Origin: Spirodela intermedia
Lineage: Eukaryota; Streptophyta; Magnoliopsida; Alismatales; Araceae
NCBI GenBank assembly: GCA_902729315.2
Contig: LR746270.1
Span: 131,501-195,500 of the forward strand
Direction: 5' to 3'
DNA length: 64,000 bases
Below, one piece after another: positions 49,353 through 59,117 of this stretch (position 1 is the stretch's first letter; the number at the start of each line of letters is the position of its first letter). The position numbers were made by a program, and so were the translations under genes. A model generated the notes under the pieces. It saw only the letters and a program-made list of their open reading frames with translations, was not told the DNA's origin and searched no databases.

Positions 49353-52100
49353 TCAACCTTCTTCGACGGAGAAGTCGGGTTCGGCGGGCTTCTGCAGAGA
49401 CGAATTGACTGCACTCGAGTCCGAGCCTCGGCGCTCTCTGGAGCCACTCCTCGAGGTCGGCGTCAGACGATGATGCCCTGGAGCAACACGAGATTGCATC
49501 AACTTCAGCGGCTTCTTCTCCGGAGGATGGAATGAGGCGGCGACCACGTCTTCTCTCCGCAGATCGATCGACATCGAAGCCCTCCTTCTCCGGCTCCGCC
49601 GCCAAGCGGCCTGTATGAAGCATGCTGCCCACGCACGCCACTGGAGTGAGTAGAACCGGAACTTGTGCCTCAGCTGCTTGCTGTGCAGTCTCCTGAACTG
49701 CGCGGCGACGAACCTCAAGTCCTCTGCCACGAGAGCGAAGGCCTCGACCTCCGAGATGGCCTTGACCGTGCGCGTCGACGACGGCAGGCTGGCGGTGGGC
49801 CGCGGGTCGAGGGCCCACGTCAGAAGCTCCTCCCCGCAGAAGTCTCCCGGCCCGATCCGGCAAGAGTTGAAGAACCCCGTGCGGCCGCCGTTGGTGGTGT
49901 AGGAGTCTAAGTAGCCCCGGATGATGAAGAGCATCTCGTTAACTGGATCGAGCTCGCGGACTAGACACGTCCCGGAGGTGTACAGGGCAGGCTTCAGCCG
50001 CTCGCATATGGCGTCCAGCATCTGCTCGTCCATCTGGTCGAACAGCGGCACCTGCTCTTTGTTCTTTCAGATAAATCACGGCAATCCTGGGGTACCGCAA
50101 TGGAGGGATAAGGGAGGTGATATTGTGTCAGTCAGTGTATCTTACCCGGCAGACCAGATCAAGGCAAAGGTGGCGCTTAATGTCCCTGCGAAGGTCCATG
50201 GGGAGGCCTCCCAGGAGAGACTCCTCGTTGACCCCTCGTGTGGCCATCCACTTGTACTGGTCGTACCTGCGCACCCTCTGCTTCAACTCCGGCGGCAGCT
50301 GCCGATGCCGCATCCATTGCTCCGTGTCTGTCCTCTTGGTCCTCCATTCTTCCAGGTGGGCAGTCGTCGACTGGAGATACGACTGCGCAAAAGAACCACG
50401 AACCCGGACAGTCAACGTCAACCCTCCATTCTGTTCCCCCACGGGAAGGATTCAGGACCATCCCATTTTTGGAAATTTTAAGACGGCACTTACTTGCATG
50501 TTGCCGATAAGCAAACCGAAGAGCACCATACCCAGAACGGATATCACAATAGCGAAGCATATTTCCCCGACGTAATTGCTGGTCATGAGATCCTGGCCCA
50601 AAGAGCTTCGCGGAGACAAATCGAAATCATTAGCTTTCAAGGTGAACTAGGGTTTTCGTCTCCGGGACCGAGAGACGACAGTTCGTACCTGAGGTTCCTC
50701 AAGCCCCACCAGAAGCAGAAGAAGTACTTTTGGAAGAAGGAGGCAGAGGTGATGCTGGAGCTGATAGCGTCGGCATAGATCCCAAACTGATAGAAGGAGT
50801 TACTTGGATTGCATACAATCGTAAGGTTACTCGATCGAAACCACGATTCCCTTTGCTTGTTGATGTTGCGGCAATCCAGGTAGCCGTACTTGCATCCCGA
50901 GCTCTGAAGATTGCACGCTGCTCTCCAACATGATTCCTGGCGTTCGATCGCGAGGAGATACCATAACGATCCAAGTATCTTGAAGATGAAGAAGAAGATA
51001 CAGACTTAGTTTATAATGTGCGTATGTATTTCTTAAGAATATTATGGTTAATGAAATTAGGGAAGCTGGAAGAGAAGCTCAACGATACTCAGGCTAAAAC
51101 GGCTGTGTTAGATCCTCATCTTACATGACTTGCGAGCATGTACAGTACGAGGTTGTAGGCAGCCCCGGCCCAGGCGGTTTCAGTGAGAACCCCTGTCGCC
51201 TTCACGATCTGCGACGAGAGGGGGACGATCAGGAACAGCCTCGGGATGTACTGGAGGATGATACTGAAACGTAGGATGTTCTTGGTGTTGGTGATCATGG
51301 AACCCTTGAGGTTGGGAATCACTGCCCATATTAGAAACTGAAACACAAGGATTTAGTGTTGTTGAAGAGCATGAGAGAATGGAGAGAGAGAAAAAAGAAA
51401 ATAGTTTTAATGCAGAGGAATGCCTGGGGGAGTGGCAGCGCGGTGAAGAGGTCTATCCAGAAGCCCTTGGACAGGTACCGCGAGGATATCTTCGCGGGAT
51501 CGATGACGAGCTCGCCTCTCCCAAATACTCGAGAGGACGGAGCGATGAATGCAGTTCGAAACCGAACGAAAATCTGGATCACGTAGAAGACGTCCGCCAG
51601 CGATCGTATCGTCGTGAGGGCAACTTCCAGGGGGATGGCTATGTATATGCACTCCTCCTCCCTGGTGCCTGGGAGGTAGAAGAGGAGGGGGTCGACGAAG
51701 AGGGAGACTAAACACGCAGCGAGGAATATCTTGTTCCACTTCTGAATGGTGGGGCCTCGGGGGTCCAGGATCTTCCTCTCGAGCCTGTCGGATTCGTAGT
51801 CCTCTGAGAGCACCCGGGACAACATCTTCTCTTTCAGGGACTTGTGGGGCTTGTCTGGGAAGACTTTGGAGGAGGTCGCCGATAGTGGTAATCTTGTTCC
51901 CCCCAAGCTGTATCGGTGCTTAACAAGCCCAGCATCGAGCTTGCCCGAGCTTGCCCCCTTTGGAGACCTTGTGTCTTCGAGATCTCCTTCGAACCTGAGA
52001 AATTAATGGGGATAGAGTCCAAGTAAGCCCTCGTCCGGGCAGACGCTGCAGCGACGAACTAGGACAGACGGAGGTAAGAAACCCACCTTACAGACCTCAT
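49353..52100 (-). CDS. CNGC: Cyclic nucleotide-gated ion channel, group I
   Basis: Seven exons on the minus strand: 52100-52087, 51994-51424, 51337-51125, 50978-50689, 50605-50494, 50382-50146, 50051-49353 (711 residues). The family features appear in order: an N-terminal KILDPRGPTIQKWNKIF block before S1, transmembrane helices S1-S6, the pore FWWGLRNLSSLGQDL, the C-linker RRYDQYKWMATRGV, and the cyclic-nucleotide-binding domain with FCGEELLTWAL (550-560). An IQ-type calmodulin site WAACFIQAAWRR follows near 620-631, and the tail LQKPAEPDF is typical of the CNGC1/10-13 group. These are plasma-membrane cation channels tied to Ca2+ signalling. The filter reads GQD at 366-368 where this group usually has GQN. 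Intron 2 needs a GC donor (51423-51422). The first coding exon is only 14 bases, and an in-frame stop lies upstream of it. Confidence 0.94.
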
Positions 52101-52210
52101 CGTACTTGCCGCAGAAGGGAAGCCCTTTCGAGGAACTCAGCAGTGCGGATCTTTGGATTGTACGCCGAATCAGGGAACTCAACCGCCAGAAATGACACTC
52201 CTCCCGCCAT
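52097..52210 (-). CDS. Upstream ORF overlapping the CNGC start codon
   Basis: A 37-codon ORF starts at 52210 (MAGGVSFLAVEF...) and its TGA overlaps the channel's ATG as ATGA (52100-52097). It would lie in the 5' leader of the channel mRNA. Such an overlap could allow reinitiation or repress the main ORF. The leader itself is inferred from the position of the main start; expression is not shown. An alternative is that it is coding in another splice form, but I found no in-phase donor. Confidence 0.4.
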   Translation of the reverse strand: MAGGVSFLAVEFPDSAYNPKIRTAEFLERASLLRQVR

Positions 52211-53340
52211 GAGAATCTAAATACCTCCGGCGACTAGTGTGTGTGTGTGTCTCTCTCTCTTCGCGAGAGTTCTGCGGAACCGAGGGGAGACCGTCGCGAT
52301 CAAAAAGTTTGTGGCTGATCACGGCTTTCCAATTTAGGGGACTCACGGGACGACCGCGCCAAAGTCTATCCCAGGACTCCTGAGCGTCGGAGTTGAAGCC
52401 GCCGTGTACTCGCCATGGAATTCTCGCAAACCGACCTTACGGAGGTCTGGCGGCTGCGGCTAGGGACAACTAAATCGGCCGTGACCAGACGACACGAAAC
52501 GGCGGAGCAGCGTCGACTTGTGAGGAGAGACAAAAAGGAGAAAAAAAGAGAGGAAGGGCAGTCAAGTTGAGCTTCGTGTTGCATGGATGAGAGGGCGAGA
52601 AGAAGTTTACGTTGAGCGGGGGTGGGGAGGAAAGAGAAAGCTCATAATGGGCAAAAGCTTGGGGATGACGCAGTGCTGTGGGCGTGAGGGAACCCGTGAT
52701 CCCCCCCTAGAGGACTCGACGAAAAGCGGATATGGTAGAGTCGCTCCCCTCCGTGACAGAACATCGATAGACGGCGCTATCTGAAGATCAACCTCCTACT
52801 TCGCCGAGGACAAAGATCCACCTCCCGTCCTCCTCCACCGTCGCGCCATCACGAGCGTTAGCTCAACAACGGCCCCTTCATCTGTCAGATACCATCATCC
52901 ACTCATTCGTTTTCCCTCTCATCCAACACCGTCCACTCGTATAGTTCGTTTTTCGGGATGAGATAGGTAGATCGACGAAGCACCAGCAGGCATCAGAGAC
53001 GCCGGGTCCTCCGGCGGTGCTCCCTCCGTCGACTCCTCCGGCACGCCATCCTGCTGTTACTCCACCGGAGAAATAATCTCTGCCTTCGATGAAAGACGAA
53101 GTCTAAAACCTCTGCTACTCTCTCCTCGCCTCCCAGACCGACGCCTTCCTTCCGCCCGCCGGCGAGCCTCCTCCGGCGAGCCCCTCTTTCCGATGGCTGA
53201 AGTGGCCGGGCAGTCCGGTTCATGTCCTATCGAACCGGGATGAATCGGTACCCCGGTTTGGGCCTCGAACCGGGCAAGGACTGGCAGCCCTAGAGATAAA
53301 CCAACAGGTCTAATCTTCTCCATCTTCTCCATCTTCTCCG
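52211..53340. other. Intergenic region upstream of CNGC and NDUFB3
   Basis: Divergent promoter region. A short (TG)n(TC)n run is at 52238-52260. Open frames on the minus strand at 52990-53330 are Arg-rich and unrecognised. A TCTTCTCCA repeat at about 53315-53340 is near the likely NDUFB3 transcription start. Confidence 0.3.
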
Positions 53341-53436
53341 TCTATTGTTCGTCTTTACCTCTCAAGGCGCCTGCCCTAGTTTCATCTGATCCTCGCCGGA
53401 GTCTCCGGTAGCGGCGGCGGGGGCGCGATCCTCCTA
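53340..53436 (+). other. Possible 5' UTR exon of NDUFB3
   Basis: A GC-rich leader ends in CTCCTAG|GTCAGT at 53436. Paired with the acceptor GCTTGACAG at 54908, it would give a 1.47-kb intron in the 5' UTR, 10 bases before the start codon. Non-coding first exons of this kind are common in plant genes. The left edge is not known. Confidence 0.4.
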
Positions 53437-54918
53437 GGTCAGTCCACTTTTCTATTTCCTTTCTGGTGTAGATCGAGGAGATCGTATTTGTTTGGAATCT
53501 ACATCACGGTGAAGTGAAGAAACGATAAGTCTTTTCCCGATCTTGCGATTATTGTCGAAATCCTCTCTGGTTCGGGGTTGCTTATGGTCCGGAATGCAGA
53601 GGGATCCGAGATTGGTGGGATTTGGATAGGCATGGTCAGTGCCTTGATTTTACGCCCAAAAGTTGTGTTGCCCCAATTTTATGCGGTTCCTGAGACAGCT
53701 TCAGTCATGGAGATCTTGTTCGGTTCCTTTGCCCTCTTGTCGGGTTCATCGCGGGGGTTTTCCGTGGGATGGGCTTCCACGGTGGGATTCTCCGCCTTCA
53801 CGACGGGGAAGCCGTGGGATCTTCCTCGATTCGAATTTCGCTTGTCAGGGCCAGAGCTCGTAGACATTGCCTCTTGAATCTCTCTTTCAGCCGTGCTGCA
53901 GCCATTCCGATGCAATATACCTTTTCCTCCTGTGGCCTGTTCGCTAATTTTTTTGACTAAGACTACATGGAAAAAAATCAATATGCCTTCCTGTAACCAA
54001 ATAAAAATGGGCAAGGCTTGGCTTTCTGCACTGTGGAAGCTGGATACTTGGTCGCCGGCTGCGACGATCTGTATATCAAGGGAGAGCCCCAAGCAATTGA
54101 CATGAGTCAACCCTGACAACAGTCTTACAAAGTGCACGAGGTCTTCGACCTCCTACATTGAGGTAATCCAAGGAAAACATTGCCTTCACCTCAGCCCATC
54201 AGCATCTTGGGGTTCCTAAAACTTCTTGCTGGCAGACCATCTTTGCTCCGCCCCTGCACCCCTTCGGCTCACGCTGTAGGACACACATTGTCCATCAGTT
54301 TTTCCAAATATGGATCAGAAAGTTACTTTCCGGCATTTCCTAAGGTGGTTCTCATTCTTCACTCCTTGAGTTCATCGTACAGCTTTCTGTCCGCTTGGGT
54401 GAAGAAGGCATTTTTTTTTTCTGGCTTGCTGATTTTCCTGTTCTAGGATCCAGAAAGCATTATAAGACTTTAATTATGGGTTCTGCACCGGATCCTGTTT
54501 CCCCTGCTGTGGCCAAATTCATCCGTGCAATTCAAACTCTGAAAGATTAAACAAATCAGACAGATACCTGGATTCATGTGGGTTACATAATTCTGCATGC
54601 GATGAGATATCTGGTTTATGAGGCGGTCTGTATCGGCACCCTCTGCCACATTCTACAACGTTGCGTCAGTCTGATCAGTCTACTGATCGAAGTTGTCCTA
54701 TAAGTTAGCCGCTGAATTATAAAATGGGCAAGCTTTTGGGCTTATGCCTACAGCTTGTGCAACCAGTGATCTCATGTGTTCATGTGACCCCAACTTGTGC
54801 CGAATATCTCTCTTATTGCATCCCTCTTTCCTTTTCGTTAGATTTGCCCGCGTGTTTGAGCCAGACCTCATTGACGAACTGACTCTGTGGGTGCACTTTG
54901 CTTGACAGTCATAGCGGC

Positions 54919-55116
54919 ATGGCGAAACCGCTGGGGAAGACTGGGGAGTTCTTCAAGAGGAGGGACGAGTGGAGGAAGCACCCGATGCTGACGAACCAGC
55001 TCAGGCACGCCACCCCCGGCCTCGGTATCGCCATCGTTGCTTTCGGCGTCTACCTCGTCGGCGAGGCCGCCTACAACCACCTCTACCGCTCCGACTCCCA
55101 CTCCCACTCCCACTGA
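54919..55116 (+). CDS. NDUFB3: NADH dehydrogenase 1 beta subcomplex subunit 3 (NDUFB3)
   Basis: A 65-residue single-exon coding region beginning MAKPLGKTGEFFKRRDEWRK, followed by HPMLTNQLRHATPG and one membrane helix (about residues 33-53, GLGIAIVAFGVYLVGEAAY). It ends in a short Ser-His repeat. This is the plant form of the B12/NDUFB3 accessory subunit of mitochondrial complex I, located in the membrane arm. The ATG at 54919 is the conserved family start; just before it a splice acceptor (54908) suggests a 5' UTR intron. A broken, inverted copy of this gene and its surroundings lies 8 kb to the right (63227-63021). Confidence 0.93.
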   Translation: MAKPLGKTGEFFKRRDEWRKHPMLTNQLRHATPGLGIAIVAFGVYLVGEAAYNHLYRSDSHSHSH

Positions 55117-55340
55117 AGAGGCGCGGCGGAGGGATGCTCCGACTGTGAATCTTTCCCCCCCCCCTTTCCCCTCTCTCTCACCCACCCTATAGGCCGTGCT
55201 GCTCTCTCCTTCCGGCTCTTGGGCACCTCTGTTTGTTCTCTTTCGTCGTCTCCTCTGTTCCTCCTGAAAGATTACAGACCTTTCTATTCCTGGGTGCTCG
55301 GGTTGGGGCGACGCTCCACGAGCTTCTTTTTTATGACATT

Positions 55341-55771
55341 GCTGCTGTGATAAAGGTGGGCGAGTTAAGTTGCCATGGCCAGGCGCGCGTCCTCTTCACC
55401 TTGGTTTTCAGCTCGCCGCCTCTGGTCAAAAAATCTCCTCGCGCACATCCAACACTCTGTGAATCCATGGCGGCGCTACCGTCATATGCAACTGCGAACG
55501 AAGTAGGAGCCACGATGCAGAGACCGACGACTCGAGGTTACGCGCTTGCGATGTCGATGTCCGTTGACCCGAGAGAAAGATGTTGAGATACCCCCATATC
55601 TGATGAATGGCAGGCCCTCGTGCTTATCTCTCTCGTCCTTGGTTAACGAGCTGTGGTTTCATTTCCTGAATGGGAGGGCGTGGGAGCGAGGTCTTGGTCA
55701 GCTTCACGTTCAAGACAAATGCGCAGACTTGAGAACGGGTCCATTTTCGTAGACCGGTTCTGACTGAATGG
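55341..55771 (+). repeat. Tandem repeat unit 1 (431 bp)
   Basis: Begins GCTGCTGTGATAAAGGTGGG and is followed directly by a second unit starting GCTGCTGCGATAAAGGTGGG at 55772. Long blocks (for example 55455-55600 versus 55886-56031) are almost identical. It lies in the 3' flank of NDUFB3. A third, more diverged copy sits inverted at 62330-62748. Confidence 0.9.
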
Positions 55772-56223
55772 GCTGCTGCGATAAAGGTGGGCGAGTTAAG
55801 TTGCCATGACTAAGGGGCGCCATCTTCTTCTTAGTTTTCAGCTCGCCGTCTCTGGTCAAAAGCTCTCCTCGCGCACATATATCACTCTGTGAATCCATGG
55901 CGGCGCTACCGTCATATGCAACTACGAACGAAGTAGGAGCCACGATGCAGAGACCGACGACTCGAGGTTACGCGCTTGCGATGTCGATGTCCGTTGACCC
56001 GAGAGGAAGATGTTGAGATACCCCCATATCTGATGAATGGCAGGCCCTCATGCTTATCTCTCTCGTCCGTGGTCAACGAGCTGTGGTTTCATTTCCTGAA
56101 TGGGAGGACGTGGGAGCGAGGTCTTGGTCAGCTTCACGCGCAAGACAAATGCGCAGACTTGAGAACGGGTCCATTTTCGTAGACCGGTTCTGACTGGATT
56201 GGGCCGCCATTCTGACTGAACGG
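55772..56223 (+). repeat. Tandem repeat unit 2 (about 452 bp)
   Basis: Second copy of the unit. It is about 20 bases longer than unit 1 because of a small internal duplication around TCTGACTG near 56188-56218. After it, GCTGCTGCAATAAG at 56224 looks like the start of a third unit that is cut off. Confidence 0.88.
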
Positions 56224-56229
56224 GCTGCT

Positions 56230-58230
56230 GCAATAAGAATGAAACAAGGTATCGAGAGTGGCTGCTGGTTGAGTAGGGGAGGCTCCACTATATGTCTTAT
56301 TAGTGGAAGAAGAGAGAGCCGCTGCCTCTCTTGCTGGTTACAAGTGAGAGCCGCCAATTGTTGCTTAAATTTCAAGAGGAGAGCTGCTACCTATTATTTT
56401 GGGCTATGGTGGTGAGAATCTGTTGTAAACTTCTTCACATCTAGGGAAGGTCATTGTCATCATTGACTATGGACATAAGAGGGCAGCCTTGAAACCATAT
56501 AAATCCTTTTCTTATGTCGGTGTGAGCTGATCAATATTCCCTCTATTTCGTTCCAATTATGCCAATCAAGTGGGTGTCAGTTTGAAAGTCAAAGTGGTCA
56601 TTAGTTTAAATAATTTAATTCAAGAGTTTACTTAAGGTTTGATTTATGTATGTCATTGGTGGAAATAATGTCTATGTCAGTAATGAAATTTGACATTGAA
56701 GTGTTTGATGGAAAATGAAGAATTTCAACAACAAAAAAAACTCAATATTAGTCTACCAAGGGTTGAAGTAGTCAGTTGGAGATAACAAAGCTCTACCATC
56801 TCTGTGAAAACATCAAGATAAAGAAGAGAATATACAGAGTGCTCTTGCTATGATTCATTTGAATTTGACGATGATAGTTTATGAGAAGTTGTTGATGAAG
56901 ACATCATGGTGAAATTATAGCTCAAGTATGAGACAAAGGTTATAACAAAGTATCTCATAAATTGTTGTATACAAACCTACAATTGTCATTTTTCTCAAGA
57001 AAAGAGAAACAAGAATTATCAATTTTATGAACAAGTTTATTCAGATTTTCATATATCCTAAAATATTTATGCTAAAGTAGATGATTAGGATCAATCCTTA
57101 ATACTCTTAAACTTATTGATCCTTTATATGAATATTTCGTTTGTACTTTGTTATAGAAGCTATCTGTGCCGAAGTGCCTCTATATACATCCAAAATGACC
57201 TTATTGGTACCCAGATTAGGGATTGGCAGTGCGTGGATATCCTTTTACTAGATATCAAGGTTTCTCAAAACTCGATTGAGTTTAAATGGTCATTACTTAA
57301 ATCTCATGGTGAAGATCAAATATATTAATTATTGTGAGAGTGCGAAGCTAGCGAAATCAATTTGGTAAAATGGGGAATGTCAAAGTTCATATAAGTTTAT
57401 TTAATTATGACATATGCAATTGGATGACATGACTAAGAAGGTATGTTGCAGATGGATAACCAATGCCAACTTACTAGTCAAAAAACAATGAAAATAATTT
57501 ATTGTAATGCTTTTATATTTCACGAATAGTATAAGATAAATTTATTACTATATTCTCCAATACTAGAGATATTGTGGATGCCATCTATTATAATACTTGA
57601 AGTCATGTGTTAGTTGTTTGTAATGGTGATGCAAGTTATTTGTTAAGATTTACATCTAAGTTTTCAAGGAAAATCTTGATATATTTTTTAAAGAAAAAGA
57701 GTGAGATGTTGGTTTCCTTCAAGTAGTGAAATACATAAATAAGAAAAGAAACCATCTCAATATTGATAATTTTATACCATTTTCATTTTAAATTTTTTAT
57801 AAGTCTTACAACAATTGAGACATTATTTGGCATTGTGTTATAATAGTTACCCCACAACATGAGAATGTTACAAATTCTGAACATGACATTCTTAGATAAA
57901 GTAAGACGTATCTTGTCTCAATCAAGTCTATCAAAGATATTACTAAGTTTTTAAAAGTTGTTAAAAAAATTCACTTTTTAATAAATGATCTTTGTCCGCA
58001 ACCATCAAACTAATTTTTCAAAATGGCATGGTCCTAGTTTCCTTGTAGATTATTTTCACCTCAAAATTTTTGTTATCTCATATAATTTTATGTGACAAGT
58101 GTTAGATTAGAGCCAATGGTGATGAAAAACGATTTTATAGGAAATGTACAAACAAAACATGTGAAGATGGGTTGGTTGTTGTGTAAGACTTTTTAGTCAC
58201 CCAAGTTCATAATTAGAAGAGATATGAGCT
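56230..58230 (+). mobile_element. Decayed Ty1/copia retrotransposon (5' part)
   Basis: On the plus strand a possible LTR end and primer-site-like TGGGTGTCAG (56571-56580) are followed by a gag start-like MKFDIEVFDGK at about 56681-56716. Integrase pieces follow: RKILIYFLKKKSEML at 57659-57703 and, after a frameshift, TPQHENV then NMTFLDKVRRILSQSSLSK near 57849-57951. These match the usual copia pattern with stops and shifts between them. The sequence is AT-rich. No reverse transcriptase or 3' LTR was recognised, so it appears truncated near 58.2 kb. Edges are approximate. Confidence 0.6.
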
Positions 58231-58439
58231 TTGACAAATTTATAATATCCCAGAAAAAAGAGAGAAGTTAACAACAAAAAATAAATAAAATAAAAAGAGC
58301 TTGAAGTGAAGCTCTTAACGAAAAATAAAATGAAGTAACAGATATTGCAAGTCCTAATGCATTATGTAGCATACAGAATAGAACATTAGGAAATCTTTTA
58401 AACACGGATCAATATTGTGACAAATCGGCAATGAAGGGG

Positions 58440-58464
58440 AGAGAGAGAGAGAGAGAGAGAGAGA
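58440..58464 (+). repeat. (GA)n microsatellite
   Basis: Pure GA repeat about 12 units long, between the copia remnant and the patatin-like gene promoter. Confidence 0.85.
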
Positions 58465-58799
58465 CGTAAACCCAGCCTACGTGGAGAACTACACTTTGAT
58501 GGACTTCTCAGTCTGCACTAAGTTTTTATATACGAGGAAAAACGAGAAAAACACGGTTTACTTTTCTATAATTTGGCTTTCAATCTTAAGATGGGAGAAA
58601 ACCGGGCCAAGTCCACAGGGACTCGAAGCGACTTATTTACTCCTATGGATAAAACCGCCGAAGGTTGGACCGTGTAAGGATTCAAACACGCGCTTTCTAT
58701 CGGATTGCTACGTTTTAACGCAAGCAAGCTCTATTTCTTCAAAGCCTCGGAGGGTGCAGCGCGTGGCAAGGTCAATCCCATCCTGCCTTGTTGTCGTAG

Positions 58800-58920
58800 A
58801 CCTAGCAAGGAGTGACTCAGTCAAACTTGTCCTTGACCGGAGGATTTTCTTTGACGCAGCCGCCAATCTCTGAACGTTCGTTCCTCGTCCGAAAACCATC
58901 CCTCTTATATATAAAACCTG
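58800..58920 (+). promoter_or_regulatory. Core promoter of the patatin-like gene
   Basis: A clear TATA box (TTATATATAAAA) lies at about 58905-58916, 200 bases before the start codon. Upstream are TGACTCA at 58812-58818 and a W-box-like TTGACC at 58833-58838, which are words bound by bZIP and WRKY factors in defence and stress genes. Use of the two upstream words is inferred. Confidence 0.55.
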
Positions 58921-59117
58921 CCTAAACAGCGCTTCAAAACATACAAGCACTAGCAACCAATCCTTTTCTTCTCATTCTATTCTCTTTGTCCACTTGTTGT
59001 CCTGGTTCTTTGTCTTCTCTTTCTCAGAGTCCTCGTCTTTCGTTGGGGCTTTCGTTCGATACCTTTTTCTTTTTCTTCCTCTTCCTGGTCTCTGTAAGAG
59101 TTACCCACACCATCTTC

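Noticed and set aside
58481-58873. 130-codon open frame just upstream of the patatin-like gene
   Set aside because: It runs into the promoter with the TATA box and regulatory words; no recognisable protein features.
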